Below are positions 19,294-27,525 of a stretch of 64,000 nt of DNA, one piece after another; within the stretch, counting starts at the first letter, position 1; each line of letters starts with the position of its first letter. The DNA lies in NCBI GenBank assembly GCA_902826565.1, contig CADEFF010000013.1:1-64000 (forward strand). Direction: 5' to 3'. The position numbers were made by a program, and so were the translations under genes. This stretch comes from an uncultured Rhodospirillaceae bacterium (GTDB lineage Bacteria > Pseudomonadota > Alphaproteobacteria > Dongiales > Dongiaceae). The notes beneath the pieces were generated by a model that saw only the letters and a program-made list of their open reading frames with translations, did not search any database and was not told the origin of the DNA.

Positions 19294-21708
19294 TCACTTC
19301 GGTATCGCGTCACCCGCCAGCAGGATCCACTGGAACACCGGCTCCTCGCTCGAGATGTGGATGCTCCGGCTCGCATCCTCGACGGCGCCGAGCTGCTTCA
19401 GGTCGAAGTCGCGCTTGAGCAGAACCCTGCCGGAGAGCTCAGGAAGCACGACGTCACCGCCCATGCGCTGGACGACCACCGGCAGTCCGCCTTCGCTGAT
19501 CACCGCCCGGCGCCATCCCGTCACGCTGCGCGGGTCGCGGCTCAGCTTCGAGGGGTCGATTTCGAACCCGGAATTGTCGCTGGTCTGGACGAGGCTGAGG
19601 AACACGCGATCCGACGTCGCGATCGGCGCATCGGTGTCCGAGGCGAGGATGAAGAAGCCCCAGGGGCGATTGAGATTCTCGATGGTGATACCGTCGCGAA
19701 AGCGGTAACGGCGATCCGCCGGGAACTCGCCCGCATAGATCTTTACGTAAGGCGTGTCGACAACCAGCCGGCCATTCGGCCAGTCCCAGTCGATGGCGCC
19801 GTCATCGAGCGCGACAGGCTCGGTGAAGTCTCCCGCCTGCACCGGACCCGCGACACGGCGTCCGAAAGGCGCGTTCGGCTCGAAGTCGAGCGCGGCGCCG
19901 TATTTGAACGCGGTCCGCGCTATCGTCTGCCAATCTCCGGCTTCCATGCCGCCGTCGCGCCCGTCATAGAGCGCCTCGCAGCCGAATTCGAACTCGGTCG
20001 GCGTGGGCGCCGTCGGGATGCCCAGATTCCGGAACGCCGCTCCGGCCGCCCAAGTCGCCGACAGCATGACCTCGTCGCGCGCGAAACCCGGCGACGAACC
20101 GTACTCGCTCACCGTGGCGTAGCGCAGCTCGCCGCGATACCACATCAGATCCTCGGAATGAGGCCGGATCGGATACTGGTAGAAGAAATAGCCGCCGTGA
20201 TTTTGCCAGGACCCGAAAACAGCCTGGATGATCGGATACTCGGCCTTGAAGATGTTCGGCGTCATCGTCATGCCTTCGTACATGACGAGCGGCTGCCCCT
20301 TGATGCGGCCGATCTCCATGTTCATCGGCGCCTGGTGGAATGCCTCCGGCGGGTAGCCGTGCGGTGCCGGCGGAAGCGACAGCATAGACACATAGGGATA
20401 GTGGGGATGCTGCGCGTCGTTAAGTAGCGTATAGTGATGATGCACATAGCCATTGCCGGCGTTGAACCCGCCCCGCGCGACGCCGAAGGCGGTCGACAGG
20501 CTGTCGCCGTCGCCCGAGATGCTGTCGAGGTTGATCGGCACGACATTGGCGCCGACGCCGGGCGGCGCGGTCGAGCGGATCGCATCGGTCAGCATCCGAT
20601 AGGCCTTGAGATAGTGGTCGAGCACGAAGCGCGTGAAGTCGCGCCGACGGGCGTCGCCAGACCCCGATTCCTCCGTCGCCGCGCCGAGCGCGACCGATCC
20701 GTCAGCCAGGCTCTCGCCCGGCTTCAGATAGCCCTCCGGCAACGCGGCGTCGTCCCCGTAGAGAGCGCCGAGATAGGCGTTCCACTCCGCGCGATACTGT
20801 CGCTTGAAGTAGTCCGGCATGCCGCCGCGCTTGCGCCCCGTCACCGGTTTGTCGAGTTCGCCCCCCAGAATCCGCTCGACGAATCGTACCTCGTTGTTCA
20901 GCTCGTAAAGGGCGAAGACCTGGTCCTCGTAGTAGTGCTTCTCCGTCCATTTGTTGAAATGACGCAACACCCGTTGGGCGTTGCGTATCTTGATCTCCCT
21001 CCAGGTCCCGTCGACGAGGAAGGCCTGATCGATCACATACGGCCAGCCATAGTCGTCGCTCGCCGCTTTCCATTCGTCGAACTCGGATTCCGGTCCCGCG
21101 AAAGCTCGGCTGATCTCGCGGCTCTGTGGCCCGAAGAGATTAAGGGACATGTAGGCATGCATGCCTTCCTGCTTCAGCCGGAACAGGAAATAGTCGAACT
21201 TGTCGATTAGCGAACCGTCGTTCTTCGCATAGTCGACGTCCTCGCCCGACGCGAGATTGCCGAACATGTAGCTGCTCGGCGGGAATATCCGCACGGCGTT
21301 GAAGCCCAGCGCCTTGAGCCTCGAGACGAAGGCGTCGAGATCCGCGTGGCTGAGGGCGGCGTGGCTGTCGCCGCCGCCCTTCCAGGCACCCCCCCATCCC
21401 ATGTTGACGCCCCAAAAACGGATCGGCGCTCCGTCCAGATAAAAGGCTCCGCCGGCCGAATAGACGAACCCCGGCGCGGCCTTCGCGCCGACTGGACTCG
21501 TCTGATTTTCGAGCGAAGGTTGCAACTCGCCGGCGAGCAGCGCATCGGCGGCCCGGCTGTATGCGGCGCTGTTGCAGCTAGCAGCCTCGCTACCGGCGGC
21601 GGGAGGGGCGCCTCCGACAAGCGCCCACGCTACGACGGCCGCGAGCAATGTTCCCGACCGTACCCAACAAGGGCTTGCGCAGAAATTATCCAACCACCAA
21701 CATGTCAC
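19294..21708 (-). CDS. Secreted GH5-like glycoside hydrolase, large
   Basis: About 804-residue exported protein with a TIM-barrel resembling glycoside hydrolase family 5 and relatives. A signal peptide (TLLAAVVAWALVGG, then PPAAGS) is followed by FYLDGAPIRFWGVNMGW and LGFNAVRIFPPSS, which are typical early-barrel motifs. The probable acid/base is the glutamate in YELNNEVRF and the nucleophile that in VMYEGMTM. The C-terminal 200 residues look like a beta-sandwich. GTG 21708 gives a normal signal peptide; an in-frame TTG at 21798 is also open. Within a polysaccharide locus it may trim or release polymer in the periplasm, as known for hydrolases in other exo clusters. Confidence 0.83.
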   Translation of the reverse strand: MTCWWLDNFCASPCWVRSGTLLAAVVAWALVGGAPPAAGSEAASCNSAAYSRAADALLAGELQPSLENQTSPVGAKAAPGFVYSAGGAFYLDGAPIRFWGVNMGWGGAWKGGGDSHAALSHADLDAFVSRLKALGFNAVRIFPPSSYMFGNLASGEDVDYAKNDGSLIDKFDYFLFRLKQEGMHAYMSLNLFGPQSREISRAFAGPESEFDEWKAASDDYGWPYVIDQAFLVDGTWREIKIRNAQRVLRHFNKWTEKHYYEDQVFALYELNNEVRFVERILGGELDKPVTGRKRGGMPDYFKRQYRAEWNAYLGALYGDDAALPEGYLKPGESLADGSVALGAATEESGSGDARRRDFTRFVLDHYLKAYRMLTDAIRSTAPPGVGANVVPINLDSISGDGDSLSTAFGVARGGFNAGNGYVHHHYTLLNDAQHPHYPYVSMLSLPPAPHGYPPEAFHQAPMNMEIGRIKGQPLVMYEGMTMTPNIFKAEYPIIQAVFGSWQNHGGYFFYQYPIRPHSEDLMWYRGELRYATVSEYGSSPGFARDEVMLSATWAAGAAFRNLGIPTAPTPTEFEFGCEALYDGRDGGMEAGDWQTIARTAFKYGAALDFEPNAPFGRRVAGPVQAGDFTEPVALDDGAIDWDWPNGRLVVDTPYVKIYAGEFPADRRYRFRDGITIENLNRPWGFFILASDTDAPIATSDRVFLSLVQTSDNSGFEIDPSKLSRDPRSVTGWRRAVISEGGLPVVVQRMGGDVVLPELSGRVLLKRDFDLKQLGAVEDASRSIHISSEEPVFQWILLAGDAIPK

Positions 21709-21865
21709 AATATTGCCCCAAGGTAGATTTTTGACCGCCCCGTCAGTGATTTTGCGCGACGTGGCGCCGCTCGCTTGTTGCGGCAGACGCGGCCTCAAGG
21801 ATCGCCCTTCGCGGTGGCGTATCTCGCTATTGCTCGCGCACTGTCCGGAATTTTTTCCCCGGAAG

Positions 21866-21905
21866 ATGGTTAACGATTAGTAAGCGGTTAACGGTTAGTA
21901 AACGG
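21866..21905. promoter_or_regulatory. Tandem 18-bp repeats with CtrA-like half-sites
   Basis: Two adjacent 18-bp units (21870-21887 and 21888-21905; the pattern is ttaacg, then a/g, ttagtaa, g/a, cgg) differ at only two positions. The left edge reads TTAACCAT on the minus strand. They lie between the divergent hydrolase and initiating-transferase genes, so they are candidate operator sites. A near-match TTAA-N7-CTAA lies at 21973-21987. Confidence 0.4.
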
Positions 21906-22021
21906 CAGGATCACTTTTTAGGGAACTGTTCACAGTGTGAAGTGTTTCACTAACGCCGAGACGCATCCTCGCTTAAGATATCACTAAATTCGGCGCGGAA
22001 CCGAAGGGGCCTGGCAACAAT

Positions 22022-22075
22022 TTAAACCGATCGCCCAGTCGGATGAAGTTAAACCGATCGCCCAGTCGGATGAAG
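22022..22075. repeat. Perfect 27-bp tandem duplication in leader of initiating transferase
   Basis: Two identical 27-bp copies (22022-22048 and 22049-22075). Each contains an interrupted inverted repeat CCGA-N8-TCGG. They end 37 bases before TTG 22113, so they may be operator sites or a recent slippage duplication in the untranslated leader. Confidence 0.75.
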
Positions 22076-22112
22076 CGAGATGCGTCACCACTTAGAGCGG
22101 AACGCATAACTT

Positions 22113-23627
22113 TTGGTCCCTACCGTGACAGCACCCCAGGCCTCGCAGCAGGCGTCATTTCGCGTCGAGAGAAGCTCGTTCGAATGGCTGCCAGCCGTGA
22201 CTGGCGGGATCGTTCGCGCTGTGGACGCGGCGTTCCTCATCATCGGTGCCACGATCGCCTACTGGATCTATATCGACAGCGTGCTCGCTGTGGACGATGT
22301 GACGGGATCGGCCGAGCCGATCCGGCAGTTCTACATTGCGCTCGTCGCGGTCGCAGTGGTGCTGCAGCTCAACATCTTTCATATGGCGGGCCTCTATAAA
22401 TTTTCCCGGCTCACCGATACGAGCTTCCAGATCCGCCGCTCCTTCGGCGCCATCGTGATCCTCTTCGCGGTGGTGATATTCTTTCTCTACATCGAGAAGA
22501 TGTCCGCAACCTATTCGCGAGGCTGGATGTTGCTCTGGTTCAGCCTGACCGCGAGCGGCATCATGTGCACTCGGGTTGTGCTGCGCCCGGTGATGGAGCA
22601 GTGGATCAAGCAGGGCTTGGCGACCACCCGCGTGGCAGTGGTGGGTTCCGGCGAGGCGGCGACGCGGCTTGCCCACTATCTTCTCGGTCTCCGCGACGTG
22701 TCGGTCGAGTTCTGCGGGATTTTCGACGATCGCGCCCGGTCGCGCCGGGACGAAACGATGCCGGAGTCGGACATCGTCGAGATGCCGCGCACGGGCAACA
22801 TCCGGCAACTCTGCGAGCTCGCCCGCACCCAGAAGCTCGACCAGATCATCCTGGCGACCCCGGAGATTTCCCAGAAGCGCCTGACCGAGCTTCTCAAGCG
22901 GATGCGGTCCCTGCCGGTCGACGTACGGCTGTGCCGGGATTCGCTCGAGTACTTCCTGCCGCAATCCTCCTACGAGTTCTGCGGCATCCTCCCGTTGCTT
23001 CGGCTCTACGACAAGCCGATCTCGGGATGGGGCAAGCTCGTCAAGCGAATCGAGGACCAGGTCCTCGCACTGACGCTGCTCGCCATGATGGCGCCCGTCC
23101 TGCTGACCATCGCCGCGCTCATCAAGCTGGATAGCCGCGGTCCGGTGCTGTTCAAACAGGGGCGCTACGGCTTCAACAATCGCGTCATTACCGTCTTCAA
23201 ATTCCGGACGATGTATCACGATCGGGCGGATTTCGGCGGCGAGCAGCAGATCACGGAGAACGATCCCCGCGTGACGCGCGTCGGACAGGTGTTGCGCCGC
23301 TGGAGCCTGGACGAACTGCCGCAACTCCTGAACGTGTTGCTCGGCGACATGTCGGTTGTCGGTCCCCGGCCGCACCCGCTGCGCTGCGGCGTGGACGGGC
23401 GCCTCTTCGAGGAAGTGGTCGAGGAATATGCCGAGCGCCATCGGGTGAAGCCGGGCATTACCGGATGGGCCCAGGTGCATGGCTGGCACGGCGCGGCCGA
23501 CACGCAGGAGAAGATTCGCGAGCGGGTCAAGCACGACCTCCACTACATCGACAATTGGTCGGTCCTTCTCGATCTCAAGATTCTGGCAATGACGACCTAC
23601 ATCGTCCTCAAGCGGACCGACGCCTGA
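22113..23627 (+). CDS. Undecaprenyl-phosphate glucose phosphotransferase (WcaJ/ExoY-type)
   Basis: Polyisoprenyl-phosphate hexose-1-phosphate transferase that starts the repeat unit on undecaprenyl phosphate in the inner membrane. The 504 residues contain four N-terminal membrane helices, a Rossmann-like central domain ([20 protein letters not shown]), a fifth membrane helix ([20 protein letters not shown]) and the conserved catalytic end: [49 protein letters not shown] 22113 and GTG 22125 are both possible starts, and no strong ribosome site decides. It is probably controlled by the repeat-rich region upstream. It is the only initiating transferase seen in the window. Confidence 0.95.
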   Translation: MVPTVTAPQASQQASFRVERSSFEWLPAVTGGIVRAVDAAFLIIGATIAYWIYIDSVLAVDDVTGSAEPIRQFYIALVAVAVVLQLNIFHMAGLYKFSRLTDTSFQIRRSFGAIVILFAVVIFFLYIEKMSATYSRGWMLLWFSLTASGIMCTRVVLRPVMEQWIKQGLATTRVAVVGSGEAATRLAHYLLGLRDVSVEFCGIFDDRARSRRDETMPESDIVEMPRTGNIRQLCELARTQKLDQIILATPEISQKRLTELLKRMRSLPVDVRLCRDSLEYFLPQSSYEFCGILPLLRLYDKPISGWGKLVKRIEDQVLALTLLAMMAPVLLTIAALIKLDSRGPVLFKQGRYGFNNRVITVFKFRTMYHDRADFGGEQQITENDPRVTRVGQVLRRWSLDELPQLLNVLLGDMSVVGPRPHPLRCGVDGRLFEEVVEEYAERHRVKPGITGWAQVHGWHGAADTQEKIRERVKHDLHYIDNWSVLLDLKILAMTTYIVLKRTDA

Positions 23628-23764
23628 GGTCGGGCTGGTGGCGGGTTTTTCTTCACCGCGCTTCAGCTGCCCTCGCGGACTCCGGTCCTATCCTCTCCGG
23701 CGCGTGCCGGGTGCCGACGGACGATGAAGGTGCCGATCGCCGACCTGTGCCGAGCGACCCTCGG

Positions 23765-25231
23765 ATGATGATCGTCACCGTCCTGACCCTTGGCGTCGGC
23801 TTTTGTTCGCTGCTGATCTTCGGCAACATCTATGTTGCGCTCGCCGGCGTGGGCGTGCTGCTCATCGCCAACATCGCGATGGTCCTCGCCGGGCGCGATG
23901 CGTTCCACAAGAAGAGCGTGCTGTTAGTGCTCTGGTTTATCCTGCTGTCGCATCGCGCGCTGGTGCCACGGACCAAGGTCGACGAATCGGGATCGCTGTT
24001 CTTTGTCGAGGTCGGCGCCACGCTCGCCGTCCTCGCTATCGGTTCGCTCTACTTCATTGGGTCGGTCAGCAATCTGAAGATCCGGCCATTCGAAGGCCGA
24101 TTCTGGCTCCTGGTCTATACCGTCCTGGCCGGGATTTCCCTGCTCTGGACACCGGATCCGATCTACTCGGGCTTCTGGTTCCTGCGCCTGACCTGCGTCG
24201 CCGTCCTGCTCCTGGTCTATTTCGCCGAAGCCGATGTCGATGATTGTCGCAAGTTTTTCATCGTCACGCTGGTCGGCAGCGCGCCGGTCATCCTGCTGCC
24301 CATCATTGGCTACATGGTGGGCGTGAGCCATGCGCTGGTCGGTGCCCAGCGCGTAGTCGGATTCTGGGTGCATCCCGGCGTCGTCACCATCGTCGCCTTC
24401 TCGGTGGCAGCCGCGGCATTCGCCGCGATCCTCCAGGGCCGAGGCGGCCGCAGCCGGAGCGAGCACCTCATGTACTGGATCCTCTTCGGTCTCGGTTGCG
24501 TCAGCGGGTTCCTTGCGGCGGGCAAGACGGGCGCCATCGGCGCCGGCATCGCCGTGGCGGTTATGCTGCTGATCGCCAGACGAATCCGGTTCCTCATCGG
24601 CATGCTGGCGATCGCCGCCGTCGGTTTCGTGGTCTATGACGAGGTCGCGAAGGGCATGGAGGTCGGTCTGATCGCCCATATGAGCTCGTACAATTTCGAG
24701 CGGCTGGGAACCGTGCAGGGACGGTTCAACCTCTGGGTTTCGGCGCTCGGTGCCTGGAGCGAATCCGTGCAGACGACCCTGCTCGGGCGAGGCTTCACCT
24801 CCTTCCGCAGCGCCCATATCGCGGCGGAGAACGGGTGGGACCCGGGCCACGCCCATAACTCCTACCTGAATGTGCTGGTCGACATGGGGATCGTCGGCGC
24901 CTTTGCCTATATCGCGATGCTCTGGCAGGCGACCCGAAACACGGTCGCCATGGCGAAAAGGCGAGGACGGGACTTCAGCCACACCACCGCCTTCATCGGC
25001 TTCGTGGCGCTCGTCAGCCTCCTCATCGGCGCCACAATGGACGATGTGTTCGGCGGAACGCTGCAACCGACCAGCTACCTGCTGCTTGGCATCGCCATCA
25101 CGCTCGACCGTCTCGCTTTCCTCGACCGGCACACCGTCACGGATTTGCCCGAACCAGCCCGGGCTTATTCGCCGATGCATCCCGGCTCGAGGCTCGCCTC
25201 CCCTCTCGTACCGCCTGCGTTTCGCGGCTGA
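23765..25231 (+). CDS. O-antigen ligase/polymerase-like membrane protein (Wzy/WaaL family)
   Basis: 488-residue polytopic membrane protein with about 10-12 hydrophobic segments (for example LTLGVGFCSLLIFGNIYVAL, VLLIANIAMVLAG, MLLIARRIRFLIGMLAIAAVG). The large periplasmic loop before the last spans includes the family-typical LGRGFTSFRS and GHAHNSYLNVLVDMGIVGAFAY. The histidine in AHNSY matches the conserved H of O-antigen ligases. In this context a Wzy polymerase role is most likely. The ATG pair at 23765/23768 starts the conserved part; a long in-frame upstream extension is hydrophilic and not membrane-like. It lies 137 bp after the initiating transferase. Confidence 0.87.
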   Translation: MMIVTVLTLGVGFCSLLIFGNIYVALAGVGVLLIANIAMVLAGRDAFHKKSVLLVLWFILLSHRALVPRTKVDESGSLFFVEVGATLAVLAIGSLYFIGSVSNLKIRPFEGRFWLLVYTVLAGISLLWTPDPIYSGFWFLRLTCVAVLLLVYFAEADVDDCRKFFIVTLVGSAPVILLPIIGYMVGVSHALVGAQRVVGFWVHPGVVTIVAFSVAAAAFAAILQGRGGRSRSEHLMYWILFGLGCVSGFLAAGKTGAIGAGIAVAVMLLIARRIRFLIGMLAIAAVGFVVYDEVAKGMEVGLIAHMSSYNFERLGTVQGRFNLWVSALGAWSESVQTTLLGRGFTSFRSAHIAAENGWDPGHAHNSYLNVLVDMGIVGAFAYIAMLWQATRNTVAMAKRRGRDFSHTTAFIGFVALVSLLIGATMDDVFGGTLQPTSYLLLGIAITLDRLAFLDRHTVTDLPEPARAYSPMHPGSRLASPLVPPAFRG

Positions 25232-25414
25232 TGGCTTCGCCGTCGGGAAACTTAAGCCCTCGGGGCATGTCGAGGGCCATTTGCGGCGTCGACTGCCAGC
25301 GCGCTGGAGCGGCGCAGATTCGTCCGGGACGGGTGGCGTTCCCGGAAGCTACGATGACAACGTTCAGGCGTCGCGGCCCCCTCGGACCGGCGACGGTGTT
25401 CGAGGATCAGACCA

Positions 25415-26242
25415 ATGAAAAGCGTGCTTATTTTCACGGTGCATAAGGCAGGGTCGATGTTCGTGCATCGTCTCACCGACTACCTGACGCACCAGCTCCA
25501 CATGCCGTACTACTCGCCGAACAACGGCAATTTCCCGGACATGCCGGTTCTTGTGGGCGACAGCTCCTACTTCAACGGCAAGTCCGGATGCTTCGGACCG
25601 CTTCGCCAATACTGCCCGGTCGAGCATATCGAGAACTATGAGGTGATCCTGCACCTGCGCGATCCTCGGGACATGCTGGTATCGCGCTTCTTCATGGTAA
25701 CGCACAAGAATCCAGGGCCGAAGCGATGGCTACGCAACGCCATGCGCGCCTACCCCTACCGGTCGGTCTGGGCGACCTCTCCGAAGGAGCTGTTCCATAT
25801 CGGCGTCCTCCAGATGAAGCGGCTTAGCCATCTGGGACGCTACAAGAGGATGCGTCAGAGGGCGGCAAGTCTGGCCGATGGCGGCATCGACAGCTACGTC
25901 ATGAGCGAAGCAGAAGAGTATTACTCGCGCTACGCGGCCTATTGCGAGAAGCTGGTCGGCAAGAAGAACGTCGCGCTGCTCCGCTACGAGGACATGGTCA
26001 CCGACTTCGACCGGTGGTATTCGGAATTCACCAAGCCATTCGGCCCCGGGGCGGAGACCGCCATCGGCGGCAGCATGATGGAGACTCTGCGCTCGCAGTT
26101 CCAGATGAAGGGCGAGGATCGCGCATCTCACAAGCGCAGGGTCACGCCGGGCGACCATCGCGACAAGCTGCGGCCGGAAACAATCCAGGTGCTGAACGAG
26201 AAGTTTTCGGACGTGCTCAAGGCGCTGAACTACCCGGTATGA
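25415..26242 (+). CDS. Sulfotransferase domain protein
   Basis: PAPS-dependent sulfotransferase-fold enzyme of 275 residues. The 5'-phosphosulfate loop appears as FTVHKAGSMFVHRL (residues 6-19) and the 3'-phosphate-binding motif as LHLRDPRDMLVSRFF (near residues 73-87). A C-terminal tail with HKRRVTPGDHRDKL probably closes the active site, as in bacterial members. A cgaggatc ribosome site precedes ATG 25415. It probably adds sulfate to the polymer, though whether in the cytoplasm on a lipid-linked unit or elsewhere is unclear. A second, unrelated-looking sulfotransferase lies at 51,995-52,843. Confidence 0.85.
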   Translation: MKSVLIFTVHKAGSMFVHRLTDYLTHQLHMPYYSPNNGNFPDMPVLVGDSSYFNGKSGCFGPLRQYCPVEHIENYEVILHLRDPRDMLVSRFFMVTHKNPGPKRWLRNAMRAYPYRSVWATSPKELFHIGVLQMKRLSHLGRYKRMRQRAASLADGGIDSYVMSEAEEYYSRYAAYCEKLVGKKNVALLRYEDMVTDFDRWYSEFTKPFGPGAETAIGGSMMETLRSQFQMKGEDRASHKRRVTPGDHRDKLRPETIQVLNEKFSDVLKALNYPV

Positions 26243-26319
26243 GGGGCGGCGGTTCCGACCCGCCACGCCAAGCTGTAGCTGACGCCGACGGACGGACGAG
26301 CCATTTTGGATGAGCGGCG

Positions 26320-27498
26320 ATGCGCGTTGTGCTGGTCCACAATCGATACAGGCAGCGCGGTGGAGAGGATATGGTCCTGGCCGCGGAGGCGGCGCTGCTC
26401 CGCGGTCATGGCCACGAGGTACGGGAGTTTCTCAAGGACAACAAAGAAATTCAGAATGGCGGCCGGCTGGGCCTGCTGCGCGACACGATATGGTCCTCGC
26501 GCTCCTACGCCGAGCTCGCCGCGCTGATCGGCTCGTTCCATCCCGATCTCGTCCATTTTCACAACACGCTTCCCCTGGTGTCGCCGGCGGCGATCCACGC
26601 CGCCAAGTCACGAGGGCTTCCGACGGTGCAGACCCTGCACAACTACCGTCTCGCCTGTCCGAACGGGCTGATGTTCCGCAGCGGCCGCGTCTGCGAGGAT
26701 TGCCTCGGCAGGTCGGTGGCCTGGCCCGGTGTGCTGCACGCTTGTTATCGCCACAGCCGGGTCGCGAGCGCGGCGGTGGCAGCGATGCTCGCCACCCACA
26801 AATTCATGGGGACATGGCGCGACAAGATCGACATGCACATCGCCCTCACTGAATTCGTCCGGGGCAAGTATGTTGAATCCGGCATCCCGGCCGAGCGCAT
26901 CGCGGTCAAGCCGAACTTCCTCGCGGACGATCCCGGTCCCGGCAATGGTCGAGGCGGGTTCGCGCTCTTCGTCGGCCGGCTGACGCCGGAGAAGGGCGTC
27001 GAGACGCTGCTGGCGGCCTGGCCGCGCATCCCCGGCGCGGTGCCGCTCAAGATCGTGGGCGACGGTCCGCTTTCGGGCGTTGTGGCCGACGCCGCTGGCC
27101 GCGTTCCGGGGGTGTCATGGCTCGGCGAGCGGCGGCACGAGGAGGTGCTCGCCCTCATGGGCGAGGCGACCTTCCTGCTGGTTCCCTCGCTATGGTACGA
27201 GCCCTTCGGCCTCACCATCATCGAGGCCTTCGCCAGGGGCACACCTGTGATCGGCGCCGATATCGGGTCGATCGGGACGCTGATCCGGCATGGGCGGAGC
27301 GGCCTCCTCCATCGTCCGGCGGACGCGGAGGACCTGGCGGAAAAGATCACCTGGTTCCTGTCAAACCCCGACACCGTCGCGCCCATGCGGCGTGCAGCTC
27401 GGCAAGCCTTCGAGGAGAATTACAACGCGCCGCGCAACTACGAGCGGTTGATGGAAATTTACGCGCTTGCCATCGATCGCAACGCACGGCGCGGTTGA
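26320..27498 (+). CDS. Glycosyltransferase family 4
   Basis: 392-residue GT-B enzyme. It opens with MRVVLVHNRYRQRGGEDMVL, a frequent start of GT4 proteins from exopolysaccharide loci. The middle holds an AHxxxx-type Cys-rich insert (CPNGLMFRSGRVCEDCLG), common in this subgroup. The C-terminal donor domain has FALFVGRLTPEKGVETLL and LVPSLWYEPFGLTIIEAFARG with the E-x7-E pattern. It converges with the asnB gene downstream, with about 28 bp and a G/C-rich hairpin (gcgcc/ggcgc) between. Confidence 0.93.
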   Translation: MRVVLVHNRYRQRGGEDMVLAAEAALLRGHGHEVREFLKDNKEIQNGGRLGLLRDTIWSSRSYAELAALIGSFHPDLVHFHNTLPLVSPAAIHAAKSRGLPTVQTLHNYRLACPNGLMFRSGRVCEDCLGRSVAWPGVLHACYRHSRVASAAVAAMLATHKFMGTWRDKIDMHIALTEFVRGKYVESGIPAERIAVKPNFLADDPGPGNGRGGFALFVGRLTPEKGVETLLAAWPRIPGAVPLKIVGDGPLSGVVADAAGRVPGVSWLGERRHEEVLALMGEATFLLVPSLWYEPFGLTIIEAFARGTPVIGADIGSIGTLIRHGRSGLLHRPADAEDLAEKITWFLSNPDTVAPMRRAARQAFEENYNAPRNYERLMEIYALAIDRNARRG

Positions 27499-27525
27499 GG
27501 CTCGCGCCGGCCCGGGCGCCGGTGG

